Origin: 4484-232 sp964486555
Lineage (GTDB): Bacteria; Thermotogota; Thermotogae; Thermotogales; Thermotogaceae
Direction of reading: 5' to 3'
Assembly (NCBI GenBank): GCA_964486555.1
Contig: CAZANP010000043.1
Coordinates: 1-15,662 of the forward strand
Length of the DNA stretch: 15,662 nt
The notes beneath the pieces were generated by a model. The model saw nothing but the letters and a program-made list of their open reading frames with translations. It was not told where the DNA came from and searched no databases. Both the position numbers and the translations under genes were made by a program. This document shows positions 1-7,582 of this stretch, in pieces (position 1 is the stretch's first letter; every line of letters begins with the position of its first letter).

Positions 1-1
1 A

Positions 2-1270
2 ATGATGTCTTCCATTTTGGTACTGATCATCGCAATACTCGCCTATTACTTCATAATCTTTGGAAAAGTGAAAAAATCGATCATAGTCCTCACACTTTCC
101 CTCGTTCTGTTCGCTGTGAAAGCGGTTGATGGATTGAATCTTGAAAATATAGGAGAGGTTGTGAATTTCAACACCTTGGGGCTCCTCCTTGGGATGATGA
201 TAATCGTCGCCGTTTTAAAAGGTACGGGTTTTTTTCAGTACGCCGCTGTTAAGATGATAAGACTTGCTGGTGGAAGTTTTTGGAAAACTTTGATACTTCT
301 CATGATTCTCGTCTCCCTGGTTTCAGCCTTTCTAGATAATCTCATAACAATTATCCTTCTATCACCCATGATATTTCTCATAGCAGACACCATGGGTATG
401 GACCCCGTTCCACTGATACTCTTAACTATATTCATAGACAACATAGGTGGAATGTCCACACTCATTGGAAGCCCTCTGAACATAGTTCTTGGTTCGATAA
501 GTGGGCTATCTTTCAACGAATTTTTGAAAAAGCTTGGGAGCTTTGCCATCGTTGCTTTTGTGGTGACGTTCATGGTTTTCAGAAAGAAGCTCGAAGTAAC
601 AACCGAAATGAAGGAAAAGTTGAAGAGCATATCTGCGATGGATCCGAAAAAAGCCATAACAGACCTCAAAACCTTGAAAAAAGCTTTTCCCATATTCCTA
701 ATGGTTCTGGTGGGCTTTTCCCTTCACTCTGTGATAGAGATCGATCTCTCGATAGTTGCTCTTCTTGGAGCTGGCATCCTACTTCTTCTACTGGATGCGG
801 ATTTTGAGAAATTCAGCAAAGAGATAGATTGGGATACCCTGTTCTTTTACATGGGACTCTTTGTGATATCCTATTCGCTGGAGAAGATAGGTGTCATATC
901 TTCCATATCTGGATTTTTCAGCATTTTCAGGAGTCATCCTGTCATCTTAGGACTCTTCGTCATGTGGTTTTCAGCCTTTACGATACCATTTTTGAGTGCT
1001 GTTCCAGGAACGTTAATACTCGCACCAGCTCTGAAGCTTTTGGTGGCATCAGGCGTTTCACCCAACATCTGGTGGGCGTTTGCACTCGGTGCGAATCTTG
1101 GAACCAACATGACGCCACTTGGTGCGGTCCAAAATATAGTTGGAATATCTCTTCTTGAAAAGCACTCCGGTCGAACGGTATCTTTCGGTAAATTTTTCAA
1201 AGAAGGATTTTGGGCGACTCTTCCAAGCCTTGGGCTCGCTTCTATATACGTTATATTCCTGATGAGATAG
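2..1270 (+). CDS. ArsB/NhaD/P-protein-type anion or ion permease
   Basis: This is a polytopic inner-membrane transporter of 422 residues, about the usual length for the ArsB/NhaD/SLC13-like (IT) superfamily. Nearly the whole chain is hydrophobic helices. Residues 146-160 (DNIGGMSTLIGSPLN) match the family's first signature loop (NxGGxxTxIGxPxN). Residues 364-380 (ANLGTNMTPLGAVQNIV) are the equivalent loop in the second half, as expected for the family's inverted-repeat fold. Residues 108-114 (SAFLDNL) precede the first loop, as in P-protein/ArsB members. Substrate cannot be told: arsenite, dicarboxylate, sodium/proton exchange and others all occur in this superfamily, and no arsR or arsC is nearby. 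ATGs lie at 2 and 5, and the window begins one base earlier, so no ribosome site is visible and a start further upstream is not excluded. The next gene begins 10 nt after the stop, suggesting one operon. Confidence 0.8.
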   Translation: MMSSILVLIIAILAYYFIIFGKVKKSIIVLTLSLVLFAVKAVDGLNLENIGEVVNFNTLGLLLGMMIIVAVLKGTGFFQYAAVKMIRLAGGSFWKTLILLMILVSLVSAFLDNLITIILLSPMIFLIADTMGMDPVPLILLTIFIDNIGGMSTLIGSPLNIVLGSISGLSFNEFLKKLGSFAIVAFVVTFMVFRKKLEVTTEMKEKLKSISAMDPKKAITDLKTLKKAFPIFLMVLVGFSLHSVIEIDLSIVALLGAGILLLLLDADFEKFSKEIDWDTLFFYMGLFVISYSLEKIGVISSISGFFSIFRSHPVILGLFVMWFSAFTIPFLSAVPGTLILAPALKLLVASGVSPNIWWAFALGANLGTNMTPLGAVQNIVGISLLEKHSGRTVSFGKFFKEGFWATLPSLGLASIYVIFLMR

Positions 1271-1280
1271 GGGGGATAGG

Positions 1281-3530
1281 ATGAAGAAGCTCTCTTATGA
1301 AGATCTAATGGTGAATGATGAATTTTTACCAAAATTCGATACGACCGAAGAATTTCCATCTTGTGAGATCTTGATTGGACAGGACAGAGCCAGAAGGGCG
1401 GTTGAAACTGGTCTCAAGGTAAGGGAAAAAGGATACAACGTTTTCGTAGCAGGTCCAACAGGGACAGGTAGAAGAACTTTCGTTCAGAATATATTGAGGG
1501 AGGTTGCGAAGAACAGACCAAGGCCCCGAGATTGGGCTTATGTTTACAATTTCGACGATCCTCAATCGCCCAAAGCTTTCTCGTTGGAACCGGGTCTNNN
1601 NNNNNNNNNNNNNNNNNNNNNNNNNNNNNNNNNNNNNNNNNNNNNNNNNNNNNNNNNNNNNNNNNNNNNNNNNNNNNNNNNNNNNNNNNNNNNNNNNAAA
1701 CCTGTTACCCCCGATATATACGAGCTTCTTCCTGAGGAAAAGAAAAAGGAGATTGAGGAAGCCAGCATGAAGGTGAAACACCTGGTGGAGGGTACCCTTC
1801 ACAGGTCCAGAAAGCTGGATAGAGAACTGAAAGAGAAGCTACAGGAGCTCGATAGATACGGTGCCATATTCGTCATCGGTAATTTGTTCGATGAATTGAA
1901 GAAAAAGTATTCAAGTAACAGCGATATCATCGAATACCTGGAGAAAGTGAAAAGCGACGTTTTGGACAATCTTCAGGATTTAAGATCCGAAGAACCCGAA
2001 AAGAGGGAATTTTACAAGAAGAAGTACAGTGTTAACTTGATCGTGGACAACAGCGATTCCATAGGTGCTCCTGTTGTTTATGAAAGAAATCCGACCTATT
2101 CGAACTTGTTTGGTAAGGTGGAATATTACGCAAAACTTGGAGTTCTCCAAACAGATTTCACTATGATAAGATCCGGTTCACTTCACAAGGCGAATGGAGG
2201 ATTCATCATTTTGGATGCAGAGGATGTTTTGAGGAACATACACGTTTGGGAAGGTCTGAAAAGAACGCTGATGAGTGGATGGTTGACGATAGAAAATCTG
2301 GAGAATGTCCTGGGTTTCAGCTCTACCATGACGTTGAAACCTCAACCAATACCGATAGATGTGAAAGTTTTCATGATAGGAACGCCACTTATGTACGAAC
2401 TCCTATACGCTTATGACGAAGATTTTCGAAAACTTTTCAAAATAAAAGCAGAATTCGATTGGGAGATGGAAAACAACGAGTCCAACGTGAAGGATTACCT
2501 CAGCTTCATATCGTCCATATGTAACGAGCACGAACTGCCTCATCTAACGAGAGAGGCTGTCAAACGTGTTTTGTGGTATTCAACAAGACTTTCAGGTGAT
2601 AGAACGAAACTCTCTACAAGATTTGGGGAGATCTCAAAACTCATCATAGAGGCTGGAACAATAGCCAAGATGTCGAAAAAGAATCTCGTCGAAGAGAAAG
2701 ACATAACGACCACAATAGAGTCTATGGAAGAGAGAGTGAGGTTACTTCAGGAGAAATACGACAACATGTTGAAAGAATACGATCTCATGGTGGAGGTAAC
2801 AGGTGAGAAAATCGGGCAGATAAACGGTTTAACCGTTATAGAACTCGGTGATCACTCTTTCGGTATACCGGTTAAGATAACAGCGAAGACTTATCTTGGA
2901 AAAGTGGGAGTTGTTGACATACAAAGAGAAGCGGATCTCAGTGGAAAGATCCATGGAAAAGCTGTGTTGATTTTAGAAGGATTCTTTGGAAGTAAATACG
3001 CTCAAAAGACTCCTATATCCTTCAGTGCATCGATCAGTTTTGAACAGGTCTACACGATTGTGGAAGGGGATAGTGCGTCACTCGCTGAAACCCTTGCCTT
3101 GATTTCTTCCATCTCCAAGGTTCCGATAAAGCAGAATATCGCGGTGACGGGGTCTATAAATCAACATGGGGAGGTTCAGCCCGTTGGAGGTGTTACCGAG
3201 AAGGTGGAAGGATTCTTCAGAACCTGTAAGATGAGAGGACTGACCGGAGATCAGGGAGTGATAATACCCAAGGGGAACATAAAGAACTTAATACTGAAAG
3301 ACGAAATACTGGAAGCGGTGAAAAAAGGTATCTTCCATATATGGGTTGTTGAAAATGTAGATGAAGCCATTGAGATCGTTACAGGAAGGAAGGCAGGTAA
3401 GCTCACCAAGAAAGGTGTGTATGAAAAAGGAAGTGTTAACTACCTTGTGTCGAAGGAGCTCGAAAGGATAAAGAAACTTTTAGAAGGAAAAGGAGAGAAG
3501 AAGGGTAAAAAGAAAGGAAAGAAAAAATGA
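1281..3530 (+). CDS. Lon-like (LonB/LonC-type, AAA_32) protease, interrupted by an assembly gap
   Basis: A cytoplasmic serine-lysine protease of the COG1067 Lon-related group, not classical LonA: it lacks the LonA N-domain. Numbering counts the 100 N as sequence. The AAA-like module starts near residue 28. Its P-loop position reads GPTGTGRRT (58-66), where the usual lysine is arginine. The Walker B position is IILDAED (309-315), with alanine after the aspartate. The C-terminal protease domain has the catalytic serine in GDSAS (Ser598) and the catalytic lysine in VTEKVEG (Lys641), 43 residues apart as in E. coli Lon. The tail is lysine-rich (KKGKKKGKKK). The frame happens to stay open across the gap, but family members have more residues there. 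Start ATG 1281 follows a G-rich ribosome site, and the stop overlaps the ecfT start (ATGA). Substrates are unknown. The altered P-loop suggests weak or absent ATP hydrolysis, as described for Meiothermus LonC. Confidence 0.85.
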   Translation: MKKLSYEDLMVNDEFLPKFDTTEEFPSCEILIGQDRARRAVETGLKVREKGYNVFVAGPTGTGRRTFVQNILREVAKNRPRPRDWAYVYNFDDPQSPKAFSLEPGXXXXXXXXXXXXXXXXXXXXXXXXXXXXXXXXXXKPVTPDIYELLPEEKKKEIEEASMKVKHLVEGTLHRSRKLDRELKEKLQELDRYGAIFVIGNLFDELKKKYSSNSDIIEYLEKVKSDVLDNLQDLRSEEPEKREFYKKKYSVNLIVDNSDSIGAPVVYERNPTYSNLFGKVEYYAKLGVLQTDFTMIRSGSLHKANGGFIILDAEDVLRNIHVWEGLKRTLMSGWLTIENLENVLGFSSTMTLKPQPIPIDVKVFMIGTPLMYELLYAYDEDFRKLFKIKAEFDWEMENNESNVKDYLSFISSICNEHELPHLTREAVKRVLWYSTRLSGDRTKLSTRFGEISKLIIEAGTIAKMSKKNLVEEKDITTTIESMEERVRLLQEKYDNMLKEYDLMVEVTGEKIGQINGLTVIELGDHSFGIPVKITAKTYLGKVGVVDIQREADLSGKIHGKAVLILEGFFGSKYAQKTPISFSASISFEQVYTIVEGDSASLAETLALISSISKVPIKQNIAVTGSINQHGEVQPVGGVTEKVEGFFRTCKMRGLTGDQGVIIPKGNIKNLILKDEILEAVKKGIFHIWVVENVDEAIEIVTGRKAGKLTKKGVYEKGSVNYLVSKELERIKKLLEGKGEKKGKKKGKKK
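1598..1697. other. assembly gap of 100 N inside the Lon-like protease gene
   Basis: Exactly 100 N, the conventional placeholder for a gap of unknown length. The flanks are coding on both sides (PGL before, KPVTPDIYELL after), so the gap is internal to one gene. An in-frame join needs a true length of 1 modulo 3. Confidence 0.97.
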
Positions 3531-4318
3531 GAATGAATTTCGTGATAGTTGGTAGATACATACCAAAAGATACTTTCATACACAAACTCGATCCCAGGTC
3601 CAAGATGATGGGAGTTTTGATTCTCATCTCAGGAATACTCACGGTTCCTTCTCTCATGCTTTATCTAGTTCCTGTATGTTTGATCGTTCTGTTGATGGTG
3701 AAAAGTGATATAGGGTTCAAACCTTACTTCTATGGCCTCAGAGGACTCTGGTTTTTGATATCGTTAGCAGGTGTGATACAGTTGTTTGTTGTCAAAGAAG
3801 GTAAGATCTTAATCTTGGGTATAACAACAGGAGGATTGTTATCGTCTCTTTATATAGTCATAAGACTGATATTGGTGCTATTCGTTGCAGAGCTTCTATC
3901 CTTCACCACACCTCCTCTGATGATAGCGAAAGCTTTGGAGAAGCTCTTTGCTTTAATTGGTTTGAAAAGATTCGGACATGAACTTGGGATGGTTACAACC
4001 ATAGCCATGAGATTCGTTCCCATTTTGGCTTTGGAGGCTGACAGAATAGCGAAAGCTCAAATAGCAAGGGGAGCGTCGTTTGAAAGGGGGAAACTCTCAG
4101 ATCGACTGAGAATGATGGTGGTTCTGATTGTTCCATTGTTTGTATCCGCTATGAGAAAAGCTGAAGAACTTTCTGTCGCTATGGAATCGAGGCTGTACAG
4201 GGTAGATGCGGAAAGATCTTCTTACGTCGAACTCGTATGGAAGCTTTCTGATACTTTATTTTCGCTGATATGTTTTCTCCCGCTGTCGGTGAATCTACTA
4301 TCCTTTTTCATAGAATAG
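3527..4318 (+). CDS. ecfT: ECF transporter transmembrane component EcfT (CbiQ family)
   Basis: This 263-residue membrane protein couples ATP hydrolysis by EcfA-type ATPases to a substrate-binding S component in energy-coupling-factor (vitamin or metal) importers. The N-terminus has the family pattern HKLDPRSKMMG (19-29). Several hydrophobic helices follow between about residues 28 and 125. The cytoplasmic coupling region carries the first Ala-Arg-Gly motif at 180-182 (AQIARGASF). The second, normally AMEARGY, is degenerate here: AMESRLY (218-224). A last hydrophobic segment ends the protein. No ecfA or S-component gene is adjacent, so partners are probably encoded elsewhere, as in group II ECF systems. 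The ATG overlaps the protease stop in an ATGA junction, implying translational coupling. The ribosome site GGAAAG lies in that gene's lysine-codon tail. A second ATG at 3533 is a less likely start. Confidence 0.85.
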   Translation: MRMNFVIVGRYIPKDTFIHKLDPRSKMMGVLILISGILTVPSLMLYLVPVCLIVLLMVKSDIGFKPYFYGLRGLWFLISLAGVIQLFVVKEGKILILGITTGGLLSSLYIVIRLILVLFVAELLSFTTPPLMIAKALEKLFALIGLKRFGHELGMVTTIAMRFVPILALEADRIAKAQIARGASFERGKLSDRLRMMVVLIVPLFVSAMRKAEELSVAMESRLYRVDAERSSYVELVWKLSDTLFSLICFLPLSVNLLSFFIE

Positions 4319-4330
4319 GGGGTGTTTCTT

Positions 4331-5536
4331 ATGAAAAAAATCGCGTTGCTGCTAACGACTCTATCGACAATTCTGTTTTCAACAACTGTTCTGATTTACA
4401 GCGAAAACGTGATAGTGGCCGAGAGGTATGAAGTCGAAGGAACAAAGGAAATCACTTATCCTGAAGGACTGCAGGTTATGGATGTTCTGTATGCTGACGA
4501 GTGGTACGTTATTCCTGGAGAAAAGGAGAGTTGGTATGATGTTATGAAAAATAAGAAAGTTAAGATTGTTGAGGAACTAGATGGTTTGGAAGGAGAAGTA
4601 GTATCTTTAAATCCTCTCGTTCTAAAGAGAGAAAACGAGGCATACCTGTGGGATGAGAAGGATAAACGATGGTACATATTTGAGTACGAAACACCAGGAT
4701 CCACTCCCGATACTCTGGTTGTGAAATCAAAGAGTCCTGTCGAAGTTCTATACACAGCAAAGGGATCATGGAGTGTTGTCTACGATATCTGGGAAGATGG
4801 GAGTTTCACAGCGAAGGCATTGCTACCTGTGATTCCTGTGGATGAGGGGAACGTTTTTCTGATATCTGGTTTCTTCGAGAAGAAAAAAGTTGAAGAAGTT
4901 CTGATGATGAAAAGTGCTGCCGCTCCAATGAGAGAGAAGGGGATTGAAGAACCTGTTGAAGTGGAGGAAACGAAGGTGTATCCCTTAGGACATTTGAAAG
5001 GATTATCGAAAGGTTTGAGAGTCTCTTTCGGGTCTGGAAAGATAAAAAAAATGGAGAGTATCTACAGTTTCTCGTTCCCTGTGAACTCTGGTTCGTTCGA
5101 TTATGAAAAAATGAATTTCAGTAAAGTGGCGAAAAACACGGAAGAAAATGGCTTGGGATTTCCGATCCCCGCAGGAACTGTTAGGTTTCATAAAAAAATC
5201 GAAGACAACGATGTTATTGTGAACTTAGGATATGCGAAAGACGTCCCAGTTGGAGGGGAGATGATCCTTTCTTTAGGCTCCTCCTGGGATGTTAGGGTCA
5301 AGGGAGAGCTCCTGAAATCCGAGAGGTACAGAACCTACACAGAAAGAACCTGGAAAGTGACGATCATGAACGCAAAAAAAGAACCTGTTAAAGTTAGGGT
5401 AGTTGTACTGGGAGAATCCCTTAAACTCCTGAGTTCAACTATAAAGTGCAAAGAAAGAGCGGACAGACTCGTTTTCGAGCTCGTAGTTCAACCAGGAGAA
5501 TTTTCCTTCGATTTTGAAGCACGTAATCGGTGGTAG
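4331..5536 (+). CDS. exported DUF4139-domain protein of unknown function
   Basis: A 401-residue protein with an N-terminal signal or anchor: MKK followed by an uncharged stretch to about residue 23 (IALLLTTLSTILFSTTVLIY). It therefore probably acts outside the cytoplasmic membrane. From about residue 225 it follows the DUF4139 pattern: IPAGTVRFHKK, then a beta-rich stretch with VPVGGEMILSLGSSWDVRV, a TWKVTIMNAKKEPVKV segment and a closing VQPGEFSFDFEAR. An acidic, low-complexity linker (EEPVEVEETKVYPLGHL) precedes that domain. The biochemical role of DUF4139 is not established to my knowledge. I prefer ATG 4331 over an upstream GTG at 4322, because the ribosome site AGGGGG at 4317-4322 is well spaced for the ATG and covers the GTG. 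Start follows ecfT by 12 nt. The last 49 nt overlap the converging nth gene. Confidence 0.7.
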   Translation: MKKIALLLTTLSTILFSTTVLIYSENVIVAERYEVEGTKEITYPEGLQVMDVLYADEWYVIPGEKESWYDVMKNKKVKIVEELDGLEGEVVSLNPLVLKRENEAYLWDEKDKRWYIFEYETPGSTPDTLVVKSKSPVEVLYTAKGSWSVVYDIWEDGSFTAKALLPVIPVDEGNVFLISGFFEKKKVEEVLMMKSAAAPMREKGIEEPVEVEETKVYPLGHLKGLSKGLRVSFGSGKIKKMESIYSFSFPVNSGSFDYEKMNFSKVAKNTEENGLGFPIPAGTVRFHKKIEDNDVIVNLGYAKDVPVGGEMILSLGSSWDVRVKGELLKSERYRTYTERTWKVTIMNAKKEPVKVRVVVLGESLKLLSSTIKCKERADRLVFELVVQPGEFSFDFEARNRW

Positions 5537-6180
5537 TAGTCACATTCATTTTTTAGAGGACAAATGGAACATTTTGGAGATTGAGGTTTACATATTCTTC
5601 TTCCAAATTCCACCATCGAGCCATTTAAAGGTCCCCAGAGTGATCTGGGAAGGATTTTCATCAAAGAGACTTCCGTCTCTTCAGGTTTTTTTGTTTTAAC
5701 AAGACCCAATCTGTTGCTTATTCTGTGAACATGGGTATCCACAGCGATGGCAGGTTTTTTGAAGGATACCCAAAGTACTATGTTGGCAGTTTTTCTACCA
5801 ACACCGGGAAGTTTAGTCAAATCCTCCAAGTTGTCAGGAACCTTGCCTGAAAAGTCTTTTAGTATCTTTCTGGAGACCTCGATGATCCTAGCAGCTTTTT
5901 GTCTGTACATCCCAGCTGGCTTTATGAGATCGTATAGATCTTCAGGAGAAGCTCTAGCCAGATCCTCAACGGTTTTATACCTTGAAAACAGCCTTTTGGA
6001 AGCTTCATCGGTATTTTCATCTCTGGTTCTCTGACTCAATATAGTCTTAATAAGAACTCTGAATGGATCTCTATCCTTCGAAGTCCTTGGGAATAACTCT
6101 ATTATTCTTCTTGCAACCTTTTCGGAAGTCATCGCATCCACCGGGCAGGATTTTTTATCATTCAGAAAAGCCCGGTACAA
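5488..6180 (-). CDS. nth: endonuclease III (DNA glycosylase/AP lyase)
   Basis: A bifunctional base-excision-repair enzyme that removes oxidised pyrimidines and cuts the abasic site. The helix-hairpin-helix motif LPGVGRKTANIVL (124-136) contains the catalytic lysine, Lys130. The catalytic aspartate is Asp148 in VDTHVHR. The 4Fe-4S cluster ligands are Cys197, Cys204, Cys207 and Cys213, in the exact C-x6-C-x2-C-x5-C spacing. The 230-residue reading starts at a TTG (6180-6178) with GAGGAGGTGA immediately upstream, unusually close. The alternative is ATG at 6132 (residue 17), giving 214 residues, nearer the usual family length and preceded by a weaker GGTGGA. It is the last gene of the minus-strand run, 40 nt after apeA, and its 3' end lies inside the DUF4139 gene. 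Function is certain; the start is not. Confidence 0.93.
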   Translation of the reverse strand: MYRAFLNDKKSCPVDAMTSEKVARRIIELFPRTSKDRDPFRVLIKTILSQRTRDENTDEASKRLFSRYKTVEDLARASPEDLYDLIKPAGMYRQKAARIIEVSRKILKDFSGKVPDNLEDLTKLPGVGRKTANIVLWVSFKKPAIAVDTHVHRISNRLGLVKTKKPEETEVSLMKILPRSLWGPLNGSMVEFGRRICKPQSPKCSICPLKNECDYYHRLRASKSKENSPG

Positions 6181-6220
6181 TCACCTCCTCTGCGGTCACG
6201 ATGGATCAGATATCCTGTTA

Positions 6221-7576
6221 TCACATCTTCTCCAGTAAGTTTTTGTATGCCAGATACGTTTCGTAAAGATCGGCTTTGGATACCAGTTCAAAAGGTGAAT
6301 GCATACCAAGAAGAGCAGGTCCCATATCCACGACTTGAGCTCCCTTATCAGCTAGGAATTTAGCAACAGTTCCTCCTCCACCTTCATCCACCCTTCCAAG
6401 AAGACCAACCTGCCAGATCACGCCACTTTCTTTGAGAATTCTCCTTATTTTTCCCACAAATTCAGCATGTGCATCGTTTGAACCGTACTTCCCGCCCGAT
6501 CCAGTGTATTTGACCAGAACGATTCCATATCCCAGTCTTGGAGCGTTGTTTATATCGTGAACTTCTTTGTATGGAGGATTTACACCTGCACACACATCTC
6601 CAGAAATGACGCAGGTCTTTTCCAAGACCTCATCTAGAGCGTACTCGACATCGGAAATTCCCTGCATTTTCAATATCTTTCTAAGAACTCTAAGATAAAA
6701 TCTGGACTTTGCGCTCGTGTTTCCTTCGCTTCCTATCTCTTCTTTGTCGAAGAGTATCACTCCGAAGGACTTCGAAGGATTTTCAGCAGAGAGCAGAGCC
6801 TTGATACCAGCAAAAGAGCAAACTCTATCATCGTGACCGTACGCTCCTATGAGACTCCTGTCTATTCCAACTTCTCTTGGAAATATGGCGGGAACAAGCT
6901 CCAGCTCCGCACTTATCAGATCCTCTTCCGTTATCCCATATTTTTCATTCAAAATCCTCAAGACGTTCATTTTCACGGCTTCCTTTTCTTCATCCGAAGG
7001 GACCGTTCCCACGATCGGATTCAATTTTTCAGCCTGAAATTTCTCCTTCACGCTCTTGTCCTTTCTATCCAGATGTGGAAGTAGGTCTGGAATGGCGAAA
7101 ACGGGATCGTCAGGATCTTCTCCAAGGTGTATCTCCACTTTCTTTCCCTCAGAGGTGTACACGACCCCGTGTATGGCAAGGGGTATGTTCAACCAGTGGT
7201 ATTTCTTTATGCCTCCATAATAATGAGTTTTGAAAAGAGCGATCTCTTCCTCCTCTATCAGCGGCCTGGGTTTTAGATCGAGCCTTGGAGAATCGATGTG
7301 TGCTACCACTAAGTTCATACCGCTTCTCAAATCATCAATCACTCTGAGAGCAAAAAGGGCTTTACCGGAGTTGATATGATACACCGCCATGTCCTTAGGA
7401 TCACCGGTGAACTCATCTAAAGGAATGAATCCTTTCTCCTTGAGCATATCCTCGAAGATGGAAATGGTTAGTCTTTCCGTCTTGGCCTTTTTCATGAATT
7501 CCAAGTAATCCTTTGCGAATTTTTCGATGACCTCTTTGTCCCTAACTTTCCAAGCCGATACAGGTTTATACTTCAT
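6221..7576 (-). CDS. apeA: M18-family metallo-aminopeptidase
   Basis: A cytosolic zinc- or cobalt-dependent aminopeptidase that trims peptides from the N-terminus. M18 enzymes assemble into large tetrahedral dodecamers. At 451 residues it matches my recollection of T. maritima ApeA (TM_0365). Expected metal-site and catalytic residues are in order: His93 in VAHIDSPR, Asp249 in YGHDDRVC, Glu279/Glu280 in FDKEEIGSEG, Asp327 in ISGDVCAG and His426 in LGMHSPFE. The ATG at 7576 has a good ribosome site, AGGGGTGAG, inside the last codons of mgtA, whose stop is only 6 nt upstream. apeA is thus read with mgtA, and a role in recycling peptides in the same cytoplasm is plausible but inferred. No irregularity seen. 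Confidence 0.93.
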   Translation of the reverse strand: MKYKPVSAWKVRDKEVIEKFAKDYLEFMKKAKTERLTISIFEDMLKEKGFIPLDEFTGDPKDMAVYHINSGKALFALRVIDDLRSGMNLVVAHIDSPRLDLKPRPLIEEEEIALFKTHYYGGIKKYHWLNIPLAIHGVVYTSEGKKVEIHLGEDPDDPVFAIPDLLPHLDRKDKSVKEKFQAEKLNPIVGTVPSDEEKEAVKMNVLRILNEKYGITEEDLISAELELVPAIFPREVGIDRSLIGAYGHDDRVCSFAGIKALLSAENPSKSFGVILFDKEEIGSEGNTSAKSRFYLRVLRKILKMQGISDVEYALDEVLEKTCVISGDVCAGVNPPYKEVHDINNAPRLGYGIVLVKYTGSGGKYGSNDAHAEFVGKIRRILKESGVIWQVGLLGRVDEGGGGTVAKFLADKGAQVVDMGPALLGMHSPFELVSKADLYETYLAYKNLLEKM

Positions 7577-7582
7577 GAATTC

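Noticed and set aside
934..1359. 141-codon minus-strand open frame across the end of the permease gene
   Set aside because: It is a shadow of a well-supported coding region, with no ribosome site and no conserved motif.
3475..3530. Lysine-rich tail of the Lon-like protease as a frameshift product
   Set aside because: The frame stays in phase to a TGA that forms a clean ATGA junction with ecfT. A charged tail made of AAG/AAA/GGA codons also supplies the ribosome site, so it looks genuine.
5468..5479. Hairpin CTCG-TTTT-CGAG as a terminator for nth
   Set aside because: The stem is only 4 bp, there is no following U-tract on the minus strand, and it lies inside the DUF4139 coding sequence.
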